The notes: generated by a model not told the origin, from the sequence alone. 64,000 nt of DNA from Sphingomonas sp. (GCF_029239295.1 NZ_JAQZBC010000006.1:1-64000), one strand, 5' to 3'; shown: positions 18,141 through 29,648, counted from the stretch's first letter. Program-made: numbers and translations.

Positions 18141-19455
18141 GCGCCGCTCCTTGGCAGTGATGATCGCCAAACGCGCCGCCGCCGCTCATTCTCCCGTCCG
18201 CTTCGCTTCCCGTCAGCCATGCCGCGAGCTGCCGGGCGCGACGAGCCGGTCTGTTCGCGCCAGTCCTCCGATCGCGGGTCCTCGCCTTTTGTGAGGATCG
18301 CGCCGGCATAAGGCCCCGGCCGAACACACACTGAATTCGGCGACCTGCCCGGATTGCGCTCCGCTCGCCGCGGCATTGGAGCCGCCCCAGGATCGCCGCC
18401 AGTTCCGGCCTAGGCACAGCGGCTGCACCCCACTCCACGCACGCTGCAAATCGCCGATCCATCGGCAGCCCTCGCGGGGATTGCAGCTGGTCAGGTGGCA
18501 ACGTCGTCCGCCGTAATCCAGCCTACTCCACTGATAGCCGGCTCGGATGCCGGCCTTGTTGTTGCGCCGCTTGGGCCCACGCTCGCCCGGCGCTTCCAGA
18601 CTGCGCTGTGAGCGACCGAATCGCCGCCGCCCTTCGTTGCACTCGCAGCCGGCCATATCGCGTCGAGGCGTTTCGCCTCTGACAGGCCGTCAGCCCAGTA
18701 GCCGGCATCATCAATGTCTCTCTCGTCCCCGCTTTCCGGCAGCCCGCCGGTACCCGCCGCTGCGCTCTAACGGCGGCGAGCGACCGAACGGCCCGAATTC
18801 TGCCGGCCGCGCGATCAGCGCATATGATCGATTGCTGGCTGCAGCCTCCTTGCACACGTGGCGACCGCATCGACGATCCCCTTCGCAACGCTCGCGGATA
18901 CGATGTGACGCTCGCCGCCGTACACGACTGACAGGTGCGCCGCAGCGAGCGTCGCGGTCCCTGCGCCTGCCGCGGCCGCACGACCATCGCGCGCGGCTGC
19001 GAACCACCAGCGGCTCGCACGCGCCCCGCCGAGGGCATCTCGCAGCAGAAGTGGGCGGCTGGCGCAGCATCGCGGTTCGCGCGAACCAAATGTGTTGAAG
19101 GTCGGCCATCTCGACTGCGACGAACACGATCAATCGCGATTGACTCGGGACAGCGATCCGCGGAACATATGATGAACAGCGCGAATCGATACGGCCAAAC
19201 GCATGGTGCGGGGTACTTGATCGACTTGTCTACATGTGGGGCCGACCTGACGATCACCTCACAAGATATTGCATTTTGCCGTGGCACTCACAGGCGAATG
19301 GCGGTATCAAGTCGCTTCGGTTCGGGGTGTGCTACCGGATCATGAGAGTCGCGGTACCGGTTCGGCAAGAGGCGTACGGCGAATGGATCAAATCATGGGC
19401 CGGAGGGCAGCTATGCAACGCGTCGCAGCGCGGCCCACGACGGGCCATGATGATC
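18141..19455. other. Long stretch with no convincing gene
   Basis: About 1.3 kb in which all reading frames give low-complexity or Arg/Cys/Ser-rich translations unlike folded proteins, with lower GC and weaker codon bias than the surroundings. A leftward frame around 18137-18376 contains a KGEDPRSEDWREQTGSS segment that could be the remnant of a small protein. I see no RNA gene, insertion sequence end or terminal repeats. It may be a decayed gene or an island scar. Confidence 0.45.
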
Positions 19456-19493
19456 AAAAGGGGCGCCTCCGGCATCCCGGAACCGCCCCCTTT
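19456..19493 (-). terminator. Terminator of the DUF2171 gene
   Basis: AAAGGGGCG pairs with CGCCCCCTTT (one bulge) around a loop that itself pairs CCGG with CCGG. Read leftward it ends in TTTT. It lies about 55 bases past the DUF2171 stop codon. Confidence 0.7.
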
Positions 19494-19547
19494 ATCGCGA
19501 CCGGCATCAATGCCCGGTCTGTCCCGCGCCGAAGCGCGGGGGCAGCG

Positions 19548-19799
19548 TCATTCCGCTTCTTCGAACATGTCGACCGCGTTCTGCGCCGTCGCCGACAAGC
19601 GCACCGTGTCGCCTTCAATCGACGCCACCAGGCCCGCCGGCAGGTAGTGATGCTTGGCGCCCTGCCCGTCTTCGGTCGCCGGGCTGTCCTGCTTGGTCAG
19701 CTTGATCCGCTCGCCATCGACATGGTCGACCGTCCCGACATGGACGCCGTCGGCGCCGATGACCTTCATGTGTTCCTTGATGTTGCTGTGATCATGCAT
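19548..19799 (-). CDS. DUF2171 family small protein
   Basis: An 83-residue protein with the PRC-barrel-like DUF2171 pattern: IKEHMKVIGADGVHVGTVDHVDG, then RIKLTKQDSP and HHYLPAGLVASIEGDTVRLS. Starts at ATG 19799 (MHDHSNI). Members are widespread in sphingomonads, often near stress genes, and their role is unknown. A hairpin terminator follows at 19456-19493. Confidence 0.85.
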   Translation of the reverse strand: MHDHSNIKEHMKVIGADGVHVGTVDHVDGERIKLTKQDSPATEDGQGAKHHYLPAGLVASIEGDTVRLSATAQNAVDMFEEAE

Positions 19800-19870
19800 C
19801 GTGGATCTCCTGCTGGGCTCGGCAACACAACGACACATCGGCGCTTTGGATGCATTGATCGGATGGCGGC

Positions 19871-20269
19871 ATGAGGCGTCGTGCATCGCCTGCCGCTCGT
19901 CCGACGGCATCCTTCCGAAACTCGCGTTCGCTGACGGCGGCTGGCGCGCGACCTTCCTCTGCATGGGCATCGTGGCGGACGCCGATTGCTGCGCTGGGCC
20001 TTGCCGTTCTGCTGGCCGGCTGCGCCACGCAGGTATCGTCCGCGGTGGCTCACACGCCCGATACGCCGGGCTTCCTGCTCGGGCTGTGGCACGGCTTCAT
20101 TTTTCCCGTGGCCTGGCTGCTCAGCCTGTTCATGCCCGATGTCGCCATCTATGCTGTGCCCAACAATGGCGGCTGGTATGATTTCGGCTACTTTGTCGGG
20201 ATCGTATTCCTGGGCGTCGGCGCACGCAGTACGCGCACCGTCTATGTCACGCGCCGGGTGCGGCGATGA
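19871..20269 (+). CDS. Small membrane lipoprotein, function unknown
   Basis: A 132-residue frame with a lipobox LAVLLAGC near residue 50, followed by a hydrophobic segment (WHGFIFPVAWLLSLFM) and NNGGWYDFGYFVGIVFLGVG. The ATG at 19871 gives an unusually long Arg/Ser-rich leader; no other ATG, GTG or TTG lies in frame just before the lipobox, so the start is uncertain. It overlaps the next gene by four bases (ATGA), which supports a real two-gene unit. I do not recognise a family beyond conserved sphingomonad membrane proteins. Confidence 0.6.
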   Translation: MRRRASPAARPTASFRNSRSLTAAGARPSSAWASWRTPIAALGLAVLLAGCATQVSSAVAHTPDTPGFLLGLWHGFIFPVAWLLSLFMPDVAIYAVPNNGGWYDFGYFVGIVFLGVGARSTRTVYVTRRVRR

Positions 20270-20466
20270 CCTGGCAGGTGCTTGTCATGTATGCGGTGGC
20301 GATTGCGCTGGCGATCGTCGGCGCGGCCTTGCTGGTCGCGCTGGCCCGTCCGCGCACCGCCGGTCAGGTCTATGCCTTCCGCATGGTCGGCATCATGGCC
20401 CTCGCCGGCGGCGCCGTCCTCGCGATGAGCGCCACCGCCATGTGGCAGTGGAGCATGGAGGCATAA
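20266..20466 (+). CDS. Small two-helix membrane protein, function unknown
   Basis: A 66-residue protein with hydrophobic helices at about 5-27 and 40-58 separated by the short charged loop RPRTAGQVYAFR. It starts in the ATGA overlap with the lipoprotein gene, so translation is probably coupled. nrdB follows 64 bases downstream. Confidence 0.6.
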   Translation: MTWQVLVMYAVAIALAIVGAALLVALARPRTAGQVYAFRMVGIMALAGGAVLAMSATAMWQWSMEA

Positions 20467-20530
20467 GCCCCATCTGTTCGTCACACGCGCAATCTTTATG
20501 AACTTTCACCCGTTCCGGTCGGAGTAACCC

Positions 20531-21586
20531 ATGTCCCTCCTCCAAGCCTCCAAGCAGTACAAGCCGTTCGAATACCCTTGGGCCTTCGAATATTGGAAGC
20601 GTCAGCAGCAGCTCCACTGGTTGCCGGAGGAAGTGCCGCTCGGCGAGGATTGCCGTGACTGGGCGCAGAAGCTCACCGATCACGAGCGCAATCTGCTGAC
20701 GCAGATCTTCCGCTTCTTCACGCAGGCCGACGTCGAGGTGCAGGATTGCTACCACGAAAAGTACGGCCGCGTGTTCAAGCCGACCGAAGTCAAGATGATG
20801 CTGACCGCGTTCAGCAACATGGAGACGGTGCATATCGCGGCGTACAGCCACCTGCTCGATACGATCGGCATGCCGGAAAGCGAATACGGCGCCTTCCTCC
20901 AGTACGCCGAACTTAAGGACAAGCACGACTATCTGCAGCAGTTCGGCGTCGACAATGACGAGGACATCGCCCGTACGCTCGCGATGTTCGGCGGATTCAC
21001 GGAAGGTGTGCAGCTGTTCGCCAGCTTCGCGATGCTGATGAACTTCCCGCGCTTCAACAAGATGAAGGGCATGGGACAGATCGTCAGCTGGTCGGTGCGT
21101 GACGAAAGCCTGCACTGCGAAGGCATCATCAAGCTGTTCCACGCCTTTGTGGCGGAACGCAACTGCCTGACCAAGGCGGTGAAGGACGACATTGCCGATC
21201 AGTGCCAGACGACGATCCGGCTGGAGGATGCGTTCATCGATCTCGCGTTCGAAATGGGCCCGGTGAACGGCATGACGCCAAAGGACATCAAGAAGTACAT
21301 TCGCTACATTGCCGATTGGCGGCTGGGGCAGCTGGGGTTGAAGCCGATCTACATGATCGACGAGCATCCGATCCCTTGGCTCACCCCGCTGCTCAACGGC
21401 GTGGAGCATGCGAACTTCTTCGAAACGCGCGCGACCGAATATTCAAAGGCAGCGACCAAGGGCCAGTGGAGCGACGTCTGGGATTCGTTCGACAAGCGGC
21501 AGAAGGTGAAGACGGTGCCCGCGGCCAATGAGGATCCGATCCTCGAAGGCGACATGTTTTCGCGCGCCGGCGTCGCTGCTGAATGA
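20531..21586 (+). CDS. nrdB: Ribonucleoside-diphosphate reductase beta subunit, class I
   Basis: A 351-residue R2 subunit that houses the dimetal-tyrosyl radical needed to make deoxyribonucleotides. Predicted ligands are Asp67, Glu98 and His101 (METVH), Glu158 (FTEG), Glu192 and His195 (DESLH). The radical Tyr105 follows His101 by four residues as in E. coli Tyr122. This makes it a tyrosyl-radical type, not a Phe or Val variant. The large subunit nrdA is not in the window. A terminator follows at 21628. Confidence 0.95.
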   Translation: MSLLQASKQYKPFEYPWAFEYWKRQQQLHWLPEEVPLGEDCRDWAQKLTDHERNLLTQIFRFFTQADVEVQDCYHEKYGRVFKPTEVKMMLTAFSNMETVHIAAYSHLLDTIGMPESEYGAFLQYAELKDKHDYLQQFGVDNDEDIARTLAMFGGFTEGVQLFASFAMLMNFPRFNKMKGMGQIVSWSVRDESLHCEGIIKLFHAFVAERNCLTKAVKDDIADQCQTTIRLEDAFIDLAFEMGPVNGMTPKDIKKYIRYIADWRLGQLGLKPIYMIDEHPIPWLTPLLNGVEHANFFETRATEYSKAATKGQWSDVWDSFDKRQKVKTVPAANEDPILEGDMFSRAGVAAE

Positions 21587-21627
21587 AAGCAGTTGATCGG
21601 CACTGCAGGCGCGGAGGCTGAGTGATC

Positions 21628-21652
21628 AGGCGGGCGGCACTTCCGCCCGCCT
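21628..21652 (+). terminator. Terminator of nrdB
   Basis: A perfect 10-bp stem (AGGCGGGCGG and its complement) with a 5-base loop, 42 bases past the nrdB stop codon and followed by TTCGTT. Confidence 0.8.
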
Positions 21653-21726
21653 TCGTTGCTGGCCTTGGCGGCTAGTTACAGATGTAACGATCTTGCGGGC
21701 TGCCGGTCCTGTGCTATGTCGATCAG

Positions 21727-22599
21727 ATGGCTGATCAATCCTCCGCACTCACGCCGCCGCCAGGTGCTGCTTCGGACTGGACCGTCCCGCAGAACTGGTC
21801 GCACTATACGGCGGAGGATCACGCGACCTGGGACACGCTTTTCGCGCGGCAGTCGAAACTGCTGCCCGGCCGCGCCTCTGACGCCTGGCTGCGCGGGCTC
21901 GATGTCCTGAAGCTTTCGAAGCCCGGCATTCCGGACTTTGAAGAGCTTTCGGATAGGCTGATGAAGCTGACCGGTTGGCAGGTCGTGGCGGTGCCCGGTT
22001 TGGTCCCCGACGAAATCTTTTTTGACCATATGGCTAACCGGCGCTTCGTCGCGGGCAACTTCATTCGTCGCCCCGATCAACTGGATTACCTCCAGGAACC
22101 CGACGTCTTCCACGACGTGTTCGGTCATGTTCCGATGCTCGCCGATCCGGTATTCGCCGACTATCTGGAGGCCTATGGCCGCGGCGGGCAACGCGCGATG
22201 CAGCACGACGCGCTGAAGTATCTCGGCCGGCTATATTGGTACACGGTCGAATTCGGGCTGATCGCGGAACCCGACGGGCTGCGCATCTATGGATCCGGCA
22301 TTGTGTCGAGCTATGCGGAAACCCGATTCGCGCTGGAGGATCCTTCGCCGAACCGCCTACACTTTGATCTCGCACGCGTCATGCGCACCGAGTATCGAAT
22401 CGACGATTTCCAGCAGAACTACTTCGTGATCCCCAGCTTTGACGAACTCCTCCGCGTAACGGTGGAGACGGATTTCGCCCCGCTCTACGAGACGCTGCGC
22501 GAGCAGCCGGACATCCCGGTCGCGCACATCGTCAGCGATGACGAAGTCATCACGCGGGGAACACAGGACTACGCCCGTTCGCGCGAAACGGGAAAATAG
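21727..22599 (+). CDS. phhA: Phenylalanine 4-monooxygenase
   Basis: A 290-residue non-haem iron, pterin-dependent hydroxylase that converts phenylalanine to tyrosine. The iron triad is His129 and His134 in DVFHDVFGHVPML and Glu175 in WYTVEFGL. Length fits the short single-domain bacterial enzymes without an ACT regulatory domain. Its last 31 bases overlap the end of the convergent LysR gene. Confidence 0.95.
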   Translation: MADQSSALTPPPGAASDWTVPQNWSHYTAEDHATWDTLFARQSKLLPGRASDAWLRGLDVLKLSKPGIPDFEELSDRLMKLTGWQVVAVPGLVPDEIFFDHMANRRFVAGNFIRRPDQLDYLQEPDVFHDVFGHVPMLADPVFADYLEAYGRGGQRAMQHDALKYLGRLYWYTVEFGLIAEPDGLRIYGSGIVSSYAETRFALEDPSPNRLHFDLARVMRTEYRIDDFQQNYFVIPSFDELLRVTVETDFAPLYETLREQPDIPVAHIVSDDEVITRGTQDYARSRETGK

Positions 22600-23444
22600 T
22601 CGGCGAGGAAATCGAGCACAACCTTAACCCGAATCGGCAGACGCTCCGCAGGGGCAGCCGTTCCGACGAAGATGGGTATTGCGGGGATATCGGCGTCCTT
22701 CAGCAGCGGCACCAGGCGCCCCGTCATCAGGTCATCCTCCACCTGAAGCCGCGGCAGCAGGGCGATCCCAAGCCCCCCCACGGCCGCACGATGAATTGCC
22801 TCGCTGCTGTTGGAACGCAACCAGGTTCGCGGCCGAACCGTCCCGCCGTCAATAGTCCACCCCGCCGGCTGCGCCGCATAGCCGTAGGTAAGGCAATCGT
22901 GGTGCGACAAGTCTGCGGGTGACCCCGGCGAGCCTCGGCCCTCCAGATAGGTAGGGGCAGCGACTAACAGACGCGGCACCTCTCCTAATCGTCGCGCACC
23001 CGCCTGCTCATCGACCCTCAACCAAAGATCGAGCGCCTCGCTGCTCTCCACATCGCGCCAGTCAGCGACCATCAACTCAATCACAAGGGCAGGATGCGCC
23101 TCCCGCAGGCGAGCTAGATGCCTGGCATAGTGCAGCCCGAGCGCGGTGGTGACCCCGAGGCGGACGAGCCCTCGCGCGGCGACGAGGCCCGCGAGATCCG
23201 CTTCGGCATGCTCTACGTCTTCCAGAATGCGCGCTGCGTGACCGGCCAATCGCTCCCCATCATGCGTCAGCGTCAGGCGCCTTGTTGAGCGATGAAAAAG
23301 GACAACGCCGAACCTATCTTCCAATTCGTCTATCGCACGCGCCACCGTCGTGTGGCTCAGGCGTTGTTGGCGAGCGACGGTGGAAAAGCTTCCCTGATCG
23401 CGCAGGCTCAGAAACAGTCGCAGTGATCGAATAAGGTCGGACAT
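22569..23444 (-). CDS. LysR family transcriptional regulator
   Basis: A 291-residue LysR protein. The winged helix-turn-helix is at 5-62 (FSTVARQQRLSHTTVARAIDELE), followed by a substrate-binding-like effector domain (LVRLGVTTALGLHYARHLARL onward, given by landmark). It is divergent from the acetyl-CoA hydrolase/transferase gene, with palindromic GAAC/GTTC half-sites between them, so it most likely regulates that gene. Confidence 0.9.
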   Translation of the reverse strand: MSDLIRSLRLFLSLRDQGSFSTVARQQRLSHTTVARAIDELEDRFGVVLFHRSTRRLTLTHDGERLAGHAARILEDVEHAEADLAGLVAARGLVRLGVTTALGLHYARHLARLREAHPALVIELMVADWRDVESSEALDLWLRVDEQAGARRLGEVPRLLVAAPTYLEGRGSPGSPADLSHHDCLTYGYAAQPAGWTIDGGTVRPRTWLRSNSSEAIHRAAVGGLGIALLPRLQVEDDLMTGRLVPLLKDADIPAIPIFVGTAAPAERLPIRVKVVLDFLADYFPVSRERA

Positions 23445-23446
23445 CT

Positions 23447-23489
23447 GAACAATAATAGTTCAACTGCTGAACGAACGGTACCTATTGTT
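23447..23489. promoter_or_regulatory. Candidate LysR operator between divergent genes
   Basis: Interlocking palindromes: GAAC-N7-GTTC (23447-23461), GTTCA-ACTGC-TGAAC (23458-23472), and outer arms AACAATA (23448-23454) with TATTGTT (23483-23489). The site lies just beyond the LysR start and ahead of the CoA-transferase gene, where LysR proteins normally bind. Confidence 0.5.
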
Positions 23490-23532
23490 TATCGGATGTG
23501 TTGAGATGATGAAGACGCGACGACCCCTTTGA

Positions 23533-25068
<1,536 letters not shown>

Positions 25069-25108
25069 GGCACTGGTCCGGTCAGAACGGGTGTGGCGCT
25101 GCGAGGGA

Positions 25109-26077
25109 TCAGAGATCCAGCGCCCAACCGTCCCGTCCCTTCGGATCGGGAGGGTTGGCAGGAACGAAGCGCGTTGCGCCAGCAGCCAACCTGAGGATCG
25201 ACCAATCACCTCGACGGTCAACGGCCTCCAGCGAGCAACCGCACGCCTGAAAGGCTTCAACGACCTGCGATCGTTGCGTCTCAAGCAGCCCCGCCAGCAC
25301 GATAGCGCCGCCCGGGGCGGCGATGGCTGCGAGCTCGGGCGCCATCGACACCAGCGGCCCCGCCAGAATGTTTGCGATCACCAGATCATAGGGGCCGCGC
25401 TGAGTGATGTCGTCGTGTAGCGCGCCGTCTGCGACGAGAAGCGCTATATCCTCGATGCCGTTCGCCTCCGCGTTCACGTGGGTGACCTCGACAGCCGCGG
25501 GATCGATATCGGTCGCAACGATGGTGGCCTCGGGCCACAGGAATGCGGCTGCAAAGGCCAGAACGCCCGTACCCGTTCCCACGTCGATGATCCGGTCGAA
25601 ACGACGATCGGCAAGCCCGTCCAGCATGGCTAGGCAACCGCTCGTCGTCGCATGGTGCCCCGTACCAAAAGCTCGACCGGCGTCGATCAACAAGGCACGT
25701 CCGCCATCGGGCGCTTCGGTCGGGTGAGCGCTGGTGTGCACGACGAAGCGGCCCTCGCGGATCGGCTCCAGCCCCTCCTGTGAAAGCGCGACCCAATCCT
25801 GTTCCACTAGCGGGGTAATGGTCGGCGCTGTGCCCGCTGCACTGGGTACAAGCGCCACGATCGCCGCCAACATGGCCGCATCAGGCTCATGTTCCATGTA
25901 GGCGTCGAGCCGCCAGCGTTCCCGATCGTCCTCTGCCTCCTCGGTGGTCATGAGAACGGCGTCGATCACCAGATCATCCGCCGCGTCGATCGCTTCGGCT
26001 TCCAGACGCGTGCACGGCAGGGAAACCCGCCAGCTGTCAACCTCGCTGGCCGTCAAGCCCGATTGATCAGCGGACAT
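25109..26077 (-). CDS. prmA: Ribosomal protein L11 methyltransferase
   Basis: A 322-residue SAM-dependent methyltransferase for ribosomal protein L11. The linker motif AFGTGHHATT is at 136-145, the SAM loop DVGTGTG at 165-171, and the catalytic NILAGPL follows. The ATG at 26077 overlaps the end of the upstream SDR gene; the in-frame ATG at 26089 is an alternative. It is convergent with the CoA-transferase gene. Confidence 0.93.
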   Translation of the reverse strand: MSADQSGLTASEVDSWRVSLPCTRLEAEAIDAADDLVIDAVLMTTEEAEDDRERWRLDAYMEHEPDAAMLAAIVALVPSAAGTAPTITPLVEQDWVALSQEGLEPIREGRFVVHTSAHPTEAPDGGRALLIDAGRAFGTGHHATTSGCLAMLDGLADRRFDRIIDVGTGTGVLAFAAAFLWPEATIVATDIDPAAVEVTHVNAEANGIEDIALLVADGALHDDITQRGPYDLVIANILAGPLVSMAPELAAIAAPGGAIVLAGLLETQRSQVVEAFQACGCSLEAVDRRGDWSILRLAAGATRFVPANPPDPKGRDGWALDL

Positions 26078-26768
26078 AGCTTGCCCCATTCACGTCCAAA
26101 ATCGCGCCGGTCATCGACTCGGGAGCATCTAACGCGAGCCATCGTATCATCTCGCCCACCTCATCCGGCATCGCGACCCGGCCCAGCGGGATATCGGCCA
26201 GCAATTTGTCGCCACCCCTGCTGGCGAGATAATCTTCCGCCATGCCGGTCATGGTAAAACCCGGGCAGATCGCGAAGGCCATGATCCCTTCCTTGGCGTA
26301 GGCGCGCGCAATCGTCTTCGTCATCGCCACCATGCCAGCCTTGGATGCGGCGTAATGCCAGTGTGCAGGACTGTCGCCACGATGAGCGGCTCGGCTGGCT
26401 ACGTTGACAATACGCCCCCCAACCCCGCGCTCCTGCCAGTGCCGCACAGCAGAGCGGCACAGCTGGGCAGCAGCGGTGAGGTTGATCCGCATCGTGCGTT
26501 CCCACCCGGCGAGCCAATCATCATCCTGACCGTCGACTGGATTGGCTTCAAACACCCCGGCATTATTGATGAGAACGTCGACCTCGCCCAGTTGCTCGAT
26601 CGCCCTCGCCCACAGGCTTTCCGCCGCACCCGGAGCGTCCAGATCGACACCAACCACGCCGTCACCGTCCCGTGTCGCCTGCCCCAAAACGACGGCGCTG
26701 CCGGACAGAGCGCTGCGTGCTGCAGCGCCGATGCCCCGCGAGGCACCGGTGAGAAGAATCTTGGTCAT
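26067..26768 (-). CDS. SDR family NAD(P)-dependent oxidoreductase
   Basis: A 233-residue classical short-chain dehydrogenase with cofactor motif TGASRGIG (7-14), NNAG (68-71) and catalytic Ser125, Tyr139 and Lys143 (YAASK). The overall pattern resembles FabG-type 3-oxoacyl reductases, but the substrate is unknown. The ATG at 26768 begins directly before the Rossmann strand. Its end overlaps prmA by 11 bases, so both are probably co-transcribed. Confidence 0.9.
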   Translation of the reverse strand: MTKILLTGASRGIGAAARSALSGSAVVLGQATRDGDGVVGVDLDAPGAAESLWARAIEQLGEVDVLINNAGVFEANPVDGQDDDWLAGWERTMRINLTAAAQLCRSAVRHWQERGVGGRIVNVASRAAHRGDSPAHWHYAASKAGMVAMTKTIARAYAKEGIMAFAICPGFTMTGMAEDYLASRGGDKLLADIPLGRVAMPDEVGEMIRWLALDAPESMTGAILDVNGASYVR

Positions 26769-26836
26769 GCCGCATCTCATAGAAGCTGCAGACAACCGCG
26801 CAATCCGGCGGCGTGCCCTTCAATAGCGGGGAGAGA

Positions 26837-28183
26837 TCAAGCAACCTTCGCGCTGAAGTCGTCCGCCGCACTGCGGAGCGAAGCCAATCGATCGTCAATG
26901 GCGGCGAACTCTGTCCCCAGCGTGTCAACATCACGCGCTAGGCCGGCGCCTTCGCGCATTATCGCCGTCATGTTGCCCGCCGTGGCATCCGCCGCCAATG
27001 CAGTCTGATCGACCGCGGCCGTGATCGCGGTTACGGTTTGCGCCTGCGCCTCCATCGCGCGCCTGATCCTGGTGGCGGACGTTTTCACATCATCGATCGT
27101 TGCCCGCACATTGGCGCTCGATTCCACCGTCACCTGAGTGGCCGCCTGAATCGCGCCGATCTGAGCAGCAATGTCATCGGTGGCGCGGGCTGTTTGGCTG
27201 GCCAGGCTTTTCACTTCCTGCGCCACCACCGCGAAGCCGCGTCCGGCATCCCCTGCACGCGCTGCCTCGATCGTGGCGTTTAGCGCGAGCAGATTCGTCT
27301 GCCCCGCGATCGTGCGGATCAACGCCAGGATGGACTCGATCGACTTGGCGTGAGCGCTGAGCGCCTCGCTGACAGTAACGGCGCGGTCTGCTTGAGTGGC
27401 AGCCTGCGTCGCAATCTCCGCCGCCGCTTCCACTTCAGTACGGGCGTCCTCGATGGCGAGGATCAATCCCGCTGCGGTTGATGCTGCATCGCGCATGGCC
27501 AGCGCCGATTCTTCGGCCGCTGCAGCCACCTCCGCGCTTCGTCCGACCATGGAGCCGGCAGCCTGGGTGGCGCTCGATGCCTGCGCGCGCACCCGCTCGC
27601 CCAACACCGCTGCGCCCTCGATCTCGTCAGCGATGTGCAGCCTGAACGCTGCGGCGTGCGCGGCGCGCTCCTCCGCGACCTGCGCACGCTCGCTGCGGCC
27701 GAGATGTGCCGCCATCACGTCCGCCTCGATCAGCGCAAGCCGCTGGACCACATCGGAGAGGCGCCGCATCCGGCCCACGTCGCTGCCCACCCTTGCTTCA
27801 AGGATTGCAAGCGTACGGGCATGCGCAAAGGCGAGCGCCGACATCAGCGCCGCCAGCGGTACGCCTGTCTCGCGAGTCATCTCGGCATGCTTGGTGGCGG
27901 CGCGCGCCCATTGGTCCTCGAATGGCGCGGAATACTTCATGCGCATGTAGCGCGCGCTTCGAGCAAGCTGTCGCTTGAGCCACGCGTCCTCGACACCTTC
28001 CAGGACTTCCTGGGTTGCCGGAAGACTGCGATAATGGGTCCAGAACGCCTCAGAGATCGCCTCGCAATCCGCGGCCGTCAAAAGCGCATCGATATCCGCC
28101 GCGGCCGACGCAATGACGCCATCCCAGTCATATTCGCGCACCTGCGCCCCAATAGAACGTGCCAGACTGTCCCAGATGGGCAT
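26837..28183 (-). CDS. Soluble methyl-accepting chemotaxis-type receptor with helical sensor domain
   Basis: A 448-residue chemoreceptor-like protein with no membrane helix or HAMP domain. Residues 1-170 are an all-helical sensor resembling globin-coupled sensors; a His in [15 protein letters not shown] is a possible haem ligand, though its spacing to GVP is one helix turn longer than in HemAT. The C-terminal half is a coiled-coil signalling domain with hairpin tip [17 protein letters not shown]. The start is ATG 28183. A paralogue lies immediately upstream. No che genes are nearby. Confidence 0.85.
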   Translation of the reverse strand: MPIWDSLARSIGAQVREYDWDGVIASAAADIDALLTAADCEAISEAFWTHYRSLPATQEVLEGVEDAWLKRQLARSARYMRMKYSAPFEDQWARAATKHAEMTRETGVPLAALMSALAFAHARTLAILEARVGSDVGRMRRLSDVVQRLALIEADVMAAHLGRSERAQVAEERAAHAAAFRLHIADEIEGAAVLGERVRAQASSATQAAGSMVGRSAEVAAAAEESALAMRDAASTAAGLILAIEDARTEVEAAAEIATQAATQADRAVTVSEALSAHAKSIESILALIRTIAGQTNLLALNATIEAARAGDAGRGFAVVAQEVKSLASQTARATDDIAAQIGAIQAATQVTVESSANVRATIDDVKTSATRIRRAMEAQAQTVTAITAAVDQTALAADATAGNMTAIMREGAGLARDVDTLGTEFAAIDDRLASLRSAADDFSAKVA

Positions 28184-28256
28184 CGTGGCTTTCCTCCCCC
28201 TGTCTCTTTTCACGTCACCATGCCGCCGATCAGGACCTGTTGCACCCACTCGGTTG

Positions 28257-29648
28257 TCAGGCGGCCACCCTTTCGGCGAAGTCGCCGGCGCTTCGATTGA
28301 GCAGCGCCAACCGCCCGGCGAGCCGGTCAAAGCCCGCGCCGAGTGCATCGATCTCACCCGCGACAGCCTCTGTATCGGTGTGGATCGAAGCGATCGTATT
28401 GGACATCGAATCCGCCGCCAGCGCGGTCTCGTCGACCGCTGCGGTGATGGCGGTAACCGTCTGCGCCTGCGCCTCCATCGCGTCCCGAATACGAGTCGCC
28501 GATACCTGCACTTCGTCTACCGTCGCCCGAATGCCGACGTTGGCGTTAACCGTCACCTGGGTTGCGGTCTGAATGGCGGTGATCTTCGCGGCGATATCGT
28601 CCGTTGCGCGCGCCGTTTGACTCGCCAGACTTTTCACCTCCTGCGCTACGACCGCAAAGCCGCGCCCAGCATCGCCTGCGCGTGCCGCCTCGATCGTGGC
28701 ATTCAGCGCCAGCAGATTGGTCTGCCCGGCAATGTCGCGGATCAGGCCGAGGATCGACTCGATCGATTTGGCATGCTCATTGAGCATCTCGGTCACACCG
28801 ACCGCCTGATCCGCCTGGACCGCAGCGCGCGTGGCGATGTCAGCGGCAGCCTCGACCTCACTTCGTGCATCGCCGATGGCGCGGATCAGCCCCGCTGCGG
28901 TCGAGGCTGCGTCCCGCATCGCGAGGGCAGACTGTTCCGCCGCCGCCGCGACCTCGCTCGCCTTGCCCAGAACACCCCGCGCGGAGAACGACGCGGTTGA
29001 CGCCTGATCGCGCAGCGTCGCGCCCTCGCTGGTCGCGTCCTCAACGGTAGTCGCGATACCGCCACGAAAGTCTGCCGCCAGCCGGTCGCGAGCACTCTGC
29101 GAACTATGCTTCCGATAGTCACCGTAGAGCGCCACGGTGATCTCGCCTTCGAGCGCAGATAGCCGCATCAACGTATCGATCATGGTCGGCAGGCGCGAGT
29201 CAGACGGCTCGCAGCGAGACATCAGGACGTGCAGCGCTGCGCGATCGCTGGCGCTGATCATCGACAGCAGCGCGAGTGGCGACACCTGCGCCTGATATGC
29301 GGCAGCCACCGACCGTTCGATCGATTCGACCCACGCGCGACGATCGGTGCGGAGGAAACGCTCGCGCAGAAACGCGCAGCCGACGTCGATCATCCGGGCG
29401 CTGTCGTGGTCCACCCAGGCCTTGTCGTTATGAAAGCAGCGCTGCCAATGCTTCCAATAAGCCTCGGAAATCTGCCGCACCTCTGGCTCCAGCACCTCCC
29501 ACACCTCTCGCGACGTGGTCGATAGTGTTCCGTCAAAGTCAAAAACCCGCAGCCGAGTATCGAGGTCGATCACGCGGGCCAGTTGGGCCGGAGGTGGCAG
29601 GTCGACGGACAAGTTGTTGCGCTCCCGGTTCATTACCTTCCGGGACAT
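28257..29648 (-). CDS. Second soluble methyl-accepting chemotaxis-type receptor
   Basis: A 463-residue paralogue of the downstream receptor. The signalling domains are nearly identical over the hairpin tip and adaptor-binding region. The helical sensor domain is much more diverged, and the segment aligning with the other copy's possible haem-ligand His reads [12 protein letters not shown] with Ser in its place. No membrane helices are seen. An in-frame ATG at 29633 is an alternative start. The pair probably arose by duplication and transcribes leftward; it is divergent from sdhC. Confidence 0.83.
   Translation of the reverse strand: MSRKVMNRERNNLSVDLPPPAQLARVIDLDTRLRVFDFDGTLSTTSREVWEVLEPEVRQISEAYWKHWQRCFHNDKAWVDHDSARMIDVGCAFLRERFLRTDRRAWVESIERSVAAAYQAQVSPLALLSMISASDRAALHVLMSRCEPSDSRLPTMIDTLMRLSALEGEITVALYGDYRKHSSQSARDRLAADFRGGIATTVEDATSEGATLRDQASTASFSARGVLGKASEVAAAAEQSALAMRDAASTAAGLIRAIGDARSEVEAAADIATRAAVQADQAVGVTEMLNEHAKSIESILGLIRDIAGQTNLLALNATIEAARAGDAGRGFAVVAQEVKSLASQTARATDDIAAKITAIQTATQVTVNANVGIRATVDEVQVSATRIRDAMEAQAQTVTAITAAVDETALAADSMSNTIASIHTDTEAVAGEIDALGAGFDRLAGRLALLNRSAGDFAERVAA

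Noticed and set aside
18523-19287. Long leftward reading frame of 254 codons
   Set aside because: Its translation is Arg/Ser/Ala/Cys-rich without domain-like pattern or good ribosome site.
28257-29648. HAD-phosphatase-like motif FDFDGTL near the N-terminus of the second receptor
   Set aside because: No other HAD motifs follow, and the rest is a helical sensor plus chemoreceptor signalling domain; coincidence is likelier.
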